Assembly (NCBI GenBank): GCA_030920305.1
Contig: JARLUB010000002.1
Coordinates: forward strand, 1-64,000
DNA length: 64,000 bases
DNA from: Eubacteriales bacterium SKADARSKE-1
GTDB lineage: Bacteria; Bacillota; Clostridia; Oscillospirales; Acutalibacteraceae
Direction: 5' to 3'
Below, piece by piece: positions 1-7,275 of the stretch (position 1 is the stretch's first letter; each line of letters starts with the position of its first letter). The position numbers and the translations under genes are program-made. Under the pieces are notes generated by a model. That model had not been told where the DNA came from. It worked only from the letters and a program-made list of their open reading frames with translations, and made no database searches.

Positions 1-1
1 A

Positions 2-619
2 AATTTGACAATGGCAACAGCTTGTTGTGAATTATTATCACAAAATGGTGTTGAGGTAAAAATGTCGCGAACGGTCGATGAGGATGATCCTCTAACCGAT
101 GAGATTAAGGAGTGCAACGCTTTTAATCCAGATTTAGCAGTAGATGTTCACAATAACGCAGGCGGAGGAGACGGGTTTGAAGCTTACTGCCACTATAAAG
201 GAGGCACCAGTAAAATTCTAGCAGAGAATATTGAAGCCGAGATAATTAAGATCGGTCAAAATTCTCGTGGGTGCAAGGTAAAAACAAATTCTGCGGGGAA
301 AGATTATTTTGGATTTATCAGGCAGACTGCCGCGCCGGCTGTAATTGTTGAGGGAGTATTTGTTGACAATGCAACCGATGTACAAATTGCAGACACAATT
401 GATAAACAAAAAGAATTTGGAAAAGCGTACGCACGCGGCATTTTGAAGACACTTGGAATTTCTGTAAAAGAACAAAGTGCAAGCACTGAAACTTCTAATT
501 TATCAAACGCTACATATTATGTACAGGTGGGCGCTTACTCACAAAAAGAAAACGCCGAGGCTCAGCTTGAAAAGGCTAAGGCAGCAGGCTTTAGTGATGC
601 GTTCATTAAAACTTTTTAG
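2..619 (+). CDS. N-acetylmuramoyl-L-alanine amidase with SPOR segment (5' end cut off by window)
   Basis: Zinc-dependent amidase of the Amidase_3 family, which cuts the bond between muramic acid and the stem peptide of peptidoglycan. The frame is open to the left edge, so the N-terminus and first zinc ligand lie outside. Visible are the DVHNNAGG segment with a zinc-binding His and the VIVEGVFVDN segment with the catalytic Glu. A short half-length SPOR-like tail (YYVQVGAYS onward) follows and ends at FIKTF. The holin-like gene starts 11 bases downstream, so this is read as the endolysin of a phage lysis cassette rather than a host autolysin. Confidence is high for the family and moderate for the phage role. 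Confidence 0.88.
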   Translation, partial: NLTMATACCELLSQNGVEVKMSRTVDEDDPLTDEIKECNAFNPDLAVDVHNNAGGGDGFEAYCHYKGGTSKILAENIEAEIIKIGQNSRGCKVKTNSAGKDYFGFIRQTAAPAVIVEGVFVDNATDVQIADTIDKQKEFGKAYARGILKTLGISVKEQSASTETSNLSNATYYVQVGAYSQKENAEAQLEKAKAAGFSDAFIKTF

Positions 620-630
620 GAGGGGTAATT

Positions 631-909
631 TTGGAAAAGAAAACATTCGGTTTTATTTGTTTCGCAATTATAATTGAAGCGGTAATTACATATGCGAACC
701 AGTTTTTTGTAAGCGGCAGCTTTTCATGGGAGATGCTAGCCAGTATAATTTTAGGAATTTTAGTGGCTGTAGCATATAAACTGGATTTGCCGGAATATTT
801 TAATTTAAAATCAAATCTCCCCTATGTTGGTAACATTTTGACCGGAATTTTACTGTCTCGCGGATCAAATTATGTTTTTGATTTAATTAATAAAATTACT
901 AATTTATAA
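631..909 (+). CDS. small membrane protein, probable phage holin
   Basis: A 92-residue protein starting at TTG behind AGGAGGGG. It has two clear hydrophobic helices (about residues 7-27 and 34-52), a third weaker one around 66-83, and a short polar C-terminus. Size, topology and position directly after the amidase fit a holin, which permeabilises the membrane so that the endolysin reaches the wall. No specific holin family is assigned. It is followed at once by a rho-independent terminator, so the lysis genes end the late transcript here. Confidence 0.65.
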   Translation: MEKKTFGFICFAIIIEAVITYANQFFVSGSFSWEMLASIILGILVAVAYKLDLPEYFNLKSNLPYVGNILTGILLSRGSNYVFDLINKITNL

Positions 910-913
910 TATA

Positions 914-958
914 AAAAACCTGCTAAGAAAAGTACAAAACTTCTTTTAGCAGGTTTTT
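914..958 (+). terminator. rho-independent terminator of the lysis genes
   Basis: AAACCTGCTAA pairs with TTAGCAGGTTT around a short loop, and the stem runs into a T-rich end. It directly follows the holin-like stop codon. Confidence 0.8.
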
Positions 959-1080
959 AGTTTTATTGTAAACAACGACAGCTGTAGGGTTGTATTTGCA
1001 TTTGGGCTATGAATATTATATAGCCATTTGAAAAGTCCAAGAGACTTTTTTGTGATACTTATCACTGAAAGGACACGCCT

Positions 1081-2433
1081 TTAGCTAGCCAAATCTAGTG
1101 TATAAAATTGAGCTGCTTCTCCCAAAAATGGTGTAGGTATTGCTGTAGATACTGCTTCTGCTTCAAATTCTACCAGTTCAGTAATTACTGGTACCAAAGC
1201 TGCTCCGCCGCCTCTTCTAAGTGCATTCACAAACTTAGTAGGAGTGAGTCCTGCACGTTTACCTCCAAATATTGTTATTAAACCACCAAGAGTCCAAGCG
1301 GCTGCCTTTACTGGGCCTACGTACGTATATTTTGCAGCAGCATCATCAAAATCCCACATAGCATTCCATCCGTTTGAAGCTGTACTGGAAATACCGCCCC
1401 ATGCTTTAGAAACAGCATCCTTTAGGCTAGTTGCGACTTTTGAGCCAGTACTCTTAATTTTGCAACCAAAAAACTTATCCTGTGCGATGTCACATCTTTC
1501 TTTAGCTTCTTCGAGTTGTTTTTGTGTTAAAGGGTTTTGATTTATAATATCATTTTGAGCCTGCGCTCTATCGTGAATTTCACAAGCAGTTTTATATTCC
1601 TCTTCATACAAATCTTCACAACTCATTTGGGCTTCAGGGGTAACAACAGCTTGCTCTCCAGTTTGGCCTTCAGTTGGTGATTCAGCTTGTTTTCCAATTG
1701 GTGCTTCAGCAGGGCTTGCGGATGGAGCTGCAGCCGAAACATTAAGGTTTTTAGTTGAGTTTGCAAATAGATTTTGATTTGTGCTTATAGATAAATCTGC
1801 ATCATGTGAGTTTGGGATTTGCTGTGAGTTTGCAGATGGGTCTGCAGATACATCTGCAGTGTTTATTATATCTTTATCAACCGGTAAGCAGATGTTTTCT
1901 TCTTCTTGTAAACATACATCAGTGTTTACTGGAGCTTCTTTAGATTGTATACCTTCAACTTGTGGGGTTGGGGTTTGATCTGAGTTTGCAGCTGGATCTA
2001 CAGCCGGGTTTGCAGATGTGCCTGCAGCCGTAGCAGTAGGGTCTTGGCTTTGGACTGATTTTACAGCTGGGTCTTCAGTAGGGTTTCCTATTTGGTCTCC
2101 AGCTGGGTTTACTAGAGGTGTTCCATTAGCCCATAAATAATTGTATCCCAAATATAAGGCTGCTCCAGTTGCGGCGGCCGCTAACGCGCCACCAGTAACT
2201 TTTAAAATTGTGCCTTTATTTCTTTCCCAGAAAGATTTTACTTCTAATTTTTTTATGTTTTCTTTAAGCTTTCCTATAGCTTCACCTAATTCTGTTTCGG
2301 TAGAGCTAGCTTCGGAACTTGCTTTTTCAGTAGCTGAAACACTTGTTTCTGTTCCATCAGCAAAAATTGAGATGGCTCCCATGGAGCTAATTAACATGCT
2401 ACCAACTAAAATACTTGATAATACCTTTTTCAT
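1081..2433 (-). CDS. secreted protein of unknown family with low-complexity linker (prophage cargo)
   Basis: A 450-residue protein, start ATG behind AGGGGG. Signal peptide at residues 1-25, with cleavage after SIFA. A hydrophobic Gly/Ala-rich helix lies at about 79-100, then a Pro/Ala/Asn/Thr/Gln-rich linker (about 105-270) with degenerate repeats of DPxANS type, then a C-terminal region with several Cys. No family is recognised. The first 30 residues closely resemble those of the secreted protein at 16050-16781 (both SMGxISIFAD), and both also have a KQ/AQMS(F/C)E segment followed by a helical part. It is transcribed against the lysis genes and lies in the cargo zone of the prophage. A host-directed or surface role is inference. 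Confidence 0.72.
   Translation of the reverse strand: MKKVLSSILVGSMLISSMGAISIFADGTETSVSATEKASSEASSTETELGEAIGKLKENIKKLEVKSFWERNKGTILKVTGGALAAAATGAALYLGYNYLWANGTPLVNPAGDQIGNPTEDPAVKSVQSQDPTATAAGTSANPAVDPAANSDQTPTPQVEGIQSKEAPVNTDVCLQEEENICLPVDKDIINTADVSADPSANSQQIPNSHDADLSISTNQNLFANSTKNLNVSAAAPSASPAEAPIGKQAESPTEGQTGEQAVVTPEAQMSCEDLYEEEYKTACEIHDRAQAQNDIINQNPLTQKQLEEAKERCDIAQDKFFGCKIKSTGSKVATSLKDAVSKAWGGISSTASNGWNAMWDFDDAAAKYTYVGPVKAAAWTLGGLITIFGGKRAGLTPTKFVNALRRGGGAALVPVITELVEFEAEAVSTAIPTPFLGEAAQFYTLDLAS
1640..2110. repeat. degenerate tandem repeats encoding the Pro/Ala/Asn-rich linker
   Basis: Short units of the type GAGTTTGCAGNTGGNTCTNCAG recur irregularly and encode DPxANS-like stretches of the secreted protein on the minus strand. 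Such repeats are prone to length change by slippage. Confidence 0.5.
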
Positions 2434-2584
2434 TTTTGGTTCCCCCTTATTAAATGTAAAAATTTATAAAGACTTAACTATTTTATCACAAGGGGAACGA
2501 TTTATAATTCTAATTTAGAAATATGGTGAAAATTTGGTTGTTAGCAATACTTTTAACAAGAATTTACAATTAATTTATGAAATA

Positions 2585-2611
2585 TTGACAGCAAAAACTT
2601 TCACTTATAAA
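2585..2611 (+). promoter_or_regulatory. possible sigma-A type promoter
   Basis: A perfect TTGACA at 2585-2590 and TATAAA at 2606-2611, with a short 15-base spacer. It is the best promoter candidate for the transcript that the strong terminator at 2831-2868 must end, because no plus-strand gene lies between them. Confidence 0.3.
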
Positions 2612-2617
2612 AATACT

Positions 2618-2868
2618 AACATTAGAAAAGTAGTTTGAGATAAAAGTTGAAACACTTAAAATTTTTGTTGTGAACTACTCCAGCGTACTAAATTATCCAG
2701 CTATAGCATGGTACAAAGTCTATGATATCGATTTGACAGAGTTGTTCTAAAAAAGGAACAGCTACAGTTTGTTAGCTTTAATTGTTAAAAACTGAAATAC
2801 AAAAGTAAACTAAAATCTTAAGGTTTTATCGAGAGCAGCGCATGCGTTGTTCTCTTTTTTTCTTTTTG
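2618..2868 (+). ncRNA. candidate untranslated RNA between divergent cargo genes
   Basis: This stretch has no convincing reading frame. It begins near a TTGACA element and ends at a classical terminator. An internal GTTGTTC/GGAACAGC hairpin lies near 2745-2770. It could be a small RNA of the prophage or only a long leader. No known RNA family was recognised. Confidence 0.28.
2831..2868 (+). terminator. rho-independent terminator without an upstream gene
   Basis: GAGAGCAGCG and CGTTGTTCTC pair over ten positions (with G-U pairs) around the loop CATG, and the stem is followed by seven T, C and five T. The orientation is plus strand only. Confidence 0.65.
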
Positions 2869-2890
2869 TAATAATAAATTTTTATTTTCC

Positions 2891-2916
2891 TGAGCTGCTA
2901 CGCTGCGGTTCAGGGA
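2891..2916. other. strong GC-rich hairpin upstream of the secreted-protein operon
   Basis: CCTGAGCTGC pairs fully with GCGGTTCAGG (two G-U pairs) around loop TACGCT. It stands out in very AT-rich DNA and lies between the terminator at 2868 and the operon start at 3139. A third palindromic element is at 3041-3062 (CACGGAAAATTTTCCCTGTG). A regulatory role for the operon leader is possible. Confidence 0.4.
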
Positions 2917-3138
2917 GGTTTTTCGGGTTTAAACATCGGGAAGATAAATAATTTTTTTGGTAAATTAAGTATATTTTGTCGGAAAGGTAGAATTTTTCTT
3001 ATCCTCTTGCTTTTAGAAACTGTAAAATGATACTATTAACCCACGGAAAATTTTCCCTGTGAGCAAATAAAAAGGTATGTTAAATCTTACACAATTATAT
3101 TTTTATCTATAAATTTAATTTCGAAGGAGTTTGTAAAA

Positions 3139-4095
3139 ATGCTAAAAAAGTGTATTAGTTTAGTGTTAAGTTTAATTATGCTTTCTGGAATCGGAAGTAT
3201 GGGGGCCTCAGCTTTGAGCTGGCCGTGGGGCGAGAATGAAAAAGTTGATATTTGTGATCAAAGAAATGAAGCAGGGGGCTATTTGGATTTAGATTGTGCG
3301 AAAGCGAATGGAGTACTTACTATACGTTCAGATCCTTATGACATTTGGCAAAAAGAAAAGGTTGGTAAAGAAGCTGAATACACATTACAATTATGGCCAT
3401 ATAATATTTTATCTAACTTTGTTTCTTTTTTTAATGAGTTATTATTTAATGCACGAACAGAGCAAGAAATTGCATTAGCAAGACAGAAGGCAATTCAAGA
3501 AGTTATGTTTAGTTTTGGTTTGCGAAGAGAAATGGCAGAGGAAGTTGTTAAAGGAATCGTTGACAACTTAAAACTGGGAAAATTATCAAAAGAGAAATAT
3601 CTAAAAGATGTAACAGACAAAGTAAGAGAAGATACTTCTTCTATTAGCTCTTGGGGGGTTGTAGGTGTTTTAATTGCCGGCGGGATTGCTGCTGTAGTTT
3701 CCTTGGCCTGTCCTCCTGCAGCAGCAACAGTAGGGCTTTCTGTTGCTGCAAAGTCAGCTTTGTCTGCGAGTGCCGCTGTTGTAGGTGGGGTTGCTGGCAG
3801 TGCATTTTCTGCTTCATCGAAAGCATCTGATCAAGCAAAAATATCTCAAACAAAAAAAATTGAAGTTTCCAATTATATATCTGCTATAGAACAAATTTTA
3901 GCCTGTATAAAAAATGACTGTTGGAAAGATAGGAATACGATGTATATACGGTTTTGTTCTAATCCTGAGAAATATTATTCTTTTGTAAGTTTTTTAAAAC
4001 TAGACATGAAAGATGGCGATAATTATATGGAATATTCTAAATCTTTTACCAACTTAGGAAATCAACTACCTGATATCTTAAAAGAGTATAAATAG
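3139..4095 (+). CDS. secreted WPW-family protein, paralogue A (prophage cargo, unknown function)
   Basis: A 318-residue protein with RBS GAAGGAG. Signal peptide with ASA at 23-25. The mature part starts with a WPW motif (28-30) followed by KVDIC, GGYxDxDC and TxR, a pattern shared with the next gene. A Gly/Ala-rich hydrophobic segment (about 170-228) could insert in a membrane. The C-terminal region (about 240-318) has the shared pattern KIxxSNYxSxxEQI, a Cys-bounded KDCWK and FVxFLxL. No known family is recognised. First gene of a tight three-gene operon. The hydrophobic core recalls pore-forming or membrane-inserting effectors, but that is inference only. Confidence 0.78.
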   Translation: MLKKCISLVLSLIMLSGIGSMGASALSWPWGENEKVDICDQRNEAGGYLDLDCAKANGVLTIRSDPYDIWQKEKVGKEAEYTLQLWPYNILSNFVSFFNELLFNARTEQEIALARQKAIQEVMFSFGLRREMAEEVVKGIVDNLKLGKLSKEKYLKDVTDKVREDTSSISSWGVVGVLIAGGIAAVVSLACPPAAATVGLSVAAKSALSASAAVVGGVAGSAFSASSKASDQAKISQTKKIEVSNYISAIEQILACIKNDCWKDRNTMYIRFCSNPEKYYSFVSFLKLDMKDGDNYMEYSKSFTNLGNQLPDILKEYK

Positions 4096-4104
4096 AGGAG
4101 GAAG

Positions 4105-4995
4105 ATGATGATGAGAACCATAAACAAAGTTATATCGGTAATTTTAATTTCAACAATGTTGGTTTCAACTTGTTCAATAACAACCTTTGCTTGGAATTGG
4201 CCGTGGGAAGAAGTTGCGAAGGTTGATATCTGTGAATTGAAAAATGGAACTGGTGGGTACGAAGATTTTGATTGTGTAAATAGCAAAGGGAAAAAAACCG
4301 TTAGAGATGGTTCAGCTTATATATTTTTTGATAAAATTGGATATAACTCAGACCAAGAACTACATATTTTTGATTTTAGTAAGGCAAGCGAAGTAATTAA
4401 TAATTTAAAACCATTACCCAATGAATTGTCTTGGCAAGAGAGAAATAAAATTGATGATGCGAAAATAAATTTTTGGGCTAAAGTAACAGGGAGTACTAGC
4501 GCTGCTGTTTCGAGTTTTTTAGTGTACTTTTATAATACAAAAATTAAAGACTTGATAAATTTGGAGTTAGAGAAAAAAAGGGCTGAAGGTTTAAAAGTCA
4601 CAGATGAAGATATAGATGTAGGCTACAGACTCCTCTCTATTTGGGAATCAATTGGGATAATAGGCGCAGCTTCACTTGTTTGTACAACTCTTGCTAAGGT
4701 ATTTGTTGGTTTTTATTTTGCAAGTGAGCACTCAAAAGAGTCAAGTACAAAAAAGATTAATATTTCTAATTATGTTTCAGTATTAGAACAAATTTCAAAT
4801 TGCTTAGAAAAAGACTGTTGGAAAAATAGAGATTCTATATCCATAAGATTTAATAAAGACTCTAATAATTACTTCACTTTTGTCAATTTTTTAAACCTTG
4901 GACGCAACTATACCGACTCTGAAAAAGAATACTATATTTCAGAGTTAAAAACCAATGTAGAATCTTTATTAAAAACCTACGAGGAAGGAAAATAA
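4105..4995 (+). CDS. secreted WPW-family protein, paralogue B (prophage cargo, unknown function)
   Basis: A 296-residue protein starting nine bases after paralogue A, behind GAGGAGGAAG. Signal peptide cleaved near TFA (27-29), WPW at 32-34, then KVDIC, GGYEDFDC and TVRDG as in paralogue A. The C-terminal block KINISNYVSVLEQISNC, KDCWKNRDSISIRF, FVNFLNL is clearly homologous to A. The middle part has a shorter hydrophobic stretch than A and a charged coiled segment. The conserved Cys residues suggest disulphides outside the cytoplasm. The pair arose by gene duplication. Function unknown. Confidence 0.78.
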   Translation: MMMRTINKVISVILISTMLVSTCSITTFAWNWPWEEVAKVDICELKNGTGGYEDFDCVNSKGKKTVRDGSAYIFFDKIGYNSDQELHIFDFSKASEVINNLKPLPNELSWQERNKIDDAKINFWAKVTGSTSAAVSSFLVYFYNTKIKDLINLELEKKRAEGLKVTDEDIDVGYRLLSIWESIGIIGAASLVCTTLAKVFVGFYFASEHSKESSTKKINISNYVSVLEQISNCLEKDCWKNRDSISIRFNKDSNNYFTFVNFLNLGRNYTDSEKEYYISELKTNVESLLKTYEEGK

Positions 4996-5856
4996 ATGAA
5001 TAAAATGAAGAAAGTTATATCTAGCATTTTATTTTTGATGATTTTGGCTGGAAGTTTTTCAATGGAAGTTTTTGCTGACACTGATATTTCACACACAAGA
5101 CGAGAAGAGATGCTTTTATTGGACAATAGTTGGTATGAGACAACATGCGATAACAAAAAGCCGACCTGCAAAAAGTATTTAATTCGTTATGATGATGCTG
5201 AAAAAATAATAGATTACTTTACAAAATTAGCTAATAAGGCTGAAGATTTTGTTGTTGAAGATGGGTCTATTAAACAAGAGCTGGCCCTAGCTGTAGGCGG
5301 ACTTGCTGGATTGCTAGGAACGGGCGCTGTAATATATTTTAGCCCATTTGCAGCAATTCCAGCTTCCATAATGGCGTTGGGCTCAGCCGGCATTTGCGCT
5401 GCTCGAAACGGCATTATAGCCCCTATGGAAGAGACTGCAACTGGGGTATTCGGTTTTCCTGGACGTGCAGCCGGGTGGGTTAAGAGTTGGTTTGCAAAAA
5501 CCGAAGGTTTAAATAATCCAGACAAGGGAGTTGTTGGGGAGTTTTGGGATTTATTGTGCGGAGATAAATCTAAGGAAAGCAAAGACGCTGGTTATATTGA
5601 ATCACTTCGATTTAGGTTATTTGGCGACAAAATAGAAAAAGTTATACCTAAAGAGGAAATTGCAAAACCATTTAAGCAGGTAGTGGAAGACTTTTCTAAA
5701 ATGGTTAAAGAAAAGCAGTGGGAGCACAAAGATATAATAGTTGTGACGGTAGACACAGATCCAACAAGCCCCGGTGCTAAAGTAGCTTTTGATATGAGTG
5801 GTTTTCAAATTCCATACGATAAAGATAAATCTGAATATTTCAAAAATATAATATAA
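4996..5856 (+). CDS. secreted protein, third member of the cargo operon (unknown function)
   Basis: A 286-residue protein whose ATG follows the upstream stop codon directly, with the RBS (GAGGAAGG) inside the previous gene. Signal peptide 1-27. The mature N-terminus carries two close Cys (TTCDNKKPTCKK), then a strongly hydrophobic Gly/Ala segment (about 95-140), then a charged C-terminal half with a KEKQWEHKD stretch in the place of the KDCWK block of its neighbours. It shares the architecture of the two WPW proteins but only weak sequence similarity. Translational coupling suggests that the three products act together. It ends at a strong terminator. Confidence 0.76.
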   Translation: MNKMKKVISSILFLMILAGSFSMEVFADTDISHTRREEMLLLDNSWYETTCDNKKPTCKKYLIRYDDAEKIIDYFTKLANKAEDFVVEDGSIKQELALAVGGLAGLLGTGAVIYFSPFAAIPASIMALGSAGICAARNGIIAPMEETATGVFGFPGRAAGWVKSWFAKTEGLNNPDKGVVGEFWDLLCGDKSKESKDAGYIESLRFRLFGDKIEKVIPKEEIAKPFKQVVEDFSKMVKEKQWEHKDIIVVTVDTDPTSPGAKVAFDMSGFQIPYDKDKSEYFKNII

Positions 5857-5902
5857 ATAATAAGAGGTGCAAAGCTTTAAGCTAGCACCTCTTATTATTT
5901 GT
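5855..5902 (+). terminator. rho-independent terminator of the secreted-protein operon
   Basis: A 16-base stem pairs AAATAATAAGAGGTGC with GCACCTCTTATTATTT around a 14-base loop. It overlaps the stop codon of the third gene. Confidence 0.85.
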
Positions 5903-6021
5903 CCATAAAAATGTTTTAATTGAAAAAGTTGTCTAAATCAAATATATTTTAATATAAGTCTTTGTTCTTGTCAATACTAATCTTTAATTTACTTAATCTG
6001 TGGCAAAAAACCTTATATTCC

Positions 6022-6070
6022 CTGCTATATATAGCAGCCCCCTATTGTAGTTATTTTCTACAGTAGGGGG
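6022..6070. terminator. two stacked hairpins between the cargo operon and the regulator
   Basis: A perfect 16-base palindrome (CTGCTATATATAGCAG, 6022-6037) touches a second hairpin, CCCCCTATTGTAG with CTACAGTAGGGGG (6038-6070, one mismatch). It probably separates the convergent cargo and regulator transcripts. T-runs are weak, so a protein-binding role is also possible. Confidence 0.45.
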
Positions 6071-6108
6071 TTGTCTATTGTCTGTTTTTTGGACCTGGTC
6101 ATTCTACT

Positions 6109-6369
6109 TTATAGCTTTGAAGTTGTATATAAATCATTTGTTTCTCCTAAAAGCCAAGCTGCACTCGTTTTTAGCACTTTAGCTATAGCTACTAATTGTA
6201 TATCAGTAACTGGCCTAATACATAATTCGATTTTTCCAATAGAACTTTCACTAAGATAGATCCCATCTAATTCTAGGCGAGCACTTATATCTTTTTGAGT
6301 TGCTTTAGGTTTCTCTAAAAGTCGAGCTTCTCTCATTCTAGGCCCTATAATATTTCTGCCTTTATGCAT
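6109..6369 (-). CDS. XRE-family DNA-binding regulator (probable prophage repressor)
   Basis: An 86-residue protein made almost entirely of one helix-turn-helix domain: RMREARLLEKPKATQKDISARLELDGIYLS... followed by SIGKIELCIRPVTDIQLVAIAKVL and an AAWLLGE ending, typical of short XRE/Cro-CI regulators. It is transcribed away from the XRE gene at 6466, with a shared control region between them, the usual layout of a lysogeny switch. RBS AAAGGA lies about 12 bases from ATG. There is no dimerisation or peptidase domain, so it acts as a small operator-binding protein. Confidence 0.8.
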   Translation of the reverse strand: MHKGRNIIGPRMREARLLEKPKATQKDISARLELDGIYLSESSIGKIELCIRPVTDIQLVAIAKVLKTSAAWLLGETNDLYTTSKL

Positions 6370-6392
6370 AATTAAAATTTTTCCTTTTTTTA

Positions 6393-6422
6393 TTGATTAT
6401 ATAAAATAAAAAATGTTATAAT
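6393..6422 (+). promoter_or_regulatory. promoter of the plus-strand XRE gene
   Basis: TTGATT (6393-6398), an 18-base spacer and a perfect TATAAT (6417-6422), in the divergent control region. Confidence 0.55.
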
Positions 6423-6423
6423 C

Positions 6424-6436
6424 GGACTGTTAGTCC
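6424..6436. promoter_or_regulatory. inverted repeat at the promoter, candidate operator
   Basis: GGACT-GTT-AGTCC lies directly after the -10 box, covering the expected transcription start. This is where a repressor such as one of the flanking XRE proteins would bind. Confidence 0.4.
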
Positions 6437-6465
6437 TTTAAATTAATTAAAAAGGAGGTCTTACT

Positions 6466-6747
6466 ATATCCACTTACATCACTGATAAAGCCGATTTAGC
6501 AGAAAATATAAGAAATATTCGAGTAAGTTTTAGATTAACTCAAGAGGAAGTAGCTGAAATTCTGGTGGTAGAGCGCTCGACTTATGCGTATTATGAAACG
6601 GGAAAAGTACAGCCGAACGCTTTTCATTTAATAAAATTAGCAATGCATTTTAAAATTCCTTTGGAAACTTTTTACACAAAGGATGGCGGACTAAAACAGT
6701 TAAAAGAAATTTGCAAACAGGCACAACTAGGAGACAAATTATGGTAA
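6466..6747 (+). CDS. XRE-family regulator with an apparent ATA start codon
   Basis: The frame translates to a full HTH domain: NIRNIRVSFRLTQEEVAEILVVERSTYAYYETGKVQPNAFHLIKLAMHFKIPLETF. It is complete only if read from about 6466. No ATG, GTG or TTG precedes the HTH. A perfect AAGGAGGT at 6452-6459 sits seven bases before ATA (6466). The first in-frame GTG (6565) would remove half of the domain. So either AUA is used for weak initiation or the start codon has mutated. It resembles the regulator at 14886-15281 (ERSTYAYYETGK and DRSTYAYYETGK). It overlaps the next small gene by seven bases. Confidence 0.62.
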   Translation: MSTYITDKADLAENIRNIRVSFRLTQEEVAEILVVERSTYAYYETGKVQPNAFHLIKLAMHFKIPLETFYTKDGGLKQLKEICKQAQLGDKLW

Positions 6748-6893
6748 AGTTGATTTTATTGGCCCTTATTCTTATTTTAAACTTTTTTTACTTGTGGGAA
6801 AGCATAAAAAAACACAAAAAATGGGAGGTAGCGTTGTATGCAATTTTCTCTATTTCTTTATTTTTAACTATTTTTAATCATTTTGTTAAATAA
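6741..6893 (+). CDS. small membrane protein
   Basis: A 50-residue protein starting at the ATG that overlaps the stop of the XRE gene, so the two are translationally coupled. Two hydrophobic helices (about 2-18 and 29-47) are joined by WESIKKHKKWE. No family is recognised. In phages such genes behind a regulator can be superinfection or signalling proteins, but nothing here proves that. Confidence 0.5.
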   Translation: MVKLILLALILILNFFYLWESIKKHKKWEVALYAIFSISLFLTIFNHFVK

Positions 6894-7124
6894 AAACAAA
6901 TCAAGTAAATATTAATTCGCAGAAACTTTTTAGCCAAAAGAGAAAAACACGCACTTATTTTTATCTTTAAAATAACGTTGCTGACTTTAAAAAACACCGC
7001 AGACTTGCGTCTTAGAAAATATCCAACTTAACTTTGCAAAATCGTTCTAAACGTTTGGAAAACGTATGAAAGATGCCAGAGCAAGGGTGGTAGGATTATA
7101 TGGATAATCGCGTCATCAGTTAAG

Positions 7125-7164
7125 AGGTGAGACTTACTCATTTGAGTAGGCCTTGCCTTTTTTT
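7125..7164 (+). terminator. rho-independent terminator
   Basis: AGGTGAG pairs with CTTGCCT outside an inner TACTC/GAGTA hairpin, and the stem is followed by seven T. It ends transcription 230 bases after the small membrane protein. The stretch 6894-7124 holds no visible gene, so it is either a long 3' leader or part of a small RNA. Confidence 0.65.
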
Positions 7165-7208
7165 GCTTTGGTGCGAGGAATGCAAACTGTGAAACGCTGG
7201 ATTTTATA

Positions 7209-7274
7209 TTACGCACGATTTCCATAGAGCCGCTCTAGATCATTTTAAAAATTAATGATTTGGAGCGTGCGTAA
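7209..7274. promoter_or_regulatory. inverted repeat enclosing the RBS of the sigma-like gene
   Basis: TTACGCACG (7209-7217) and CGTGCGTAA (7266-7274) are perfect inverted copies 48 bases apart, the second ending just before the ATG at 7276. The space contains a small AGAG-CCG-CTCT hairpin. Folding would bury the start region. It could be an operator or a translational switch. Confidence 0.45.
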
Positions 7275-7275
7275 A

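Noticed and set aside
1244-1540. Plus-strand frames across minus-strand secreted gene, and similar frames opposite pgk, spoIVA, fhs, argS, glgB
   Set aside because: They are shadows of genes with clear homology or signal peptides in the other frame and lack RBS.
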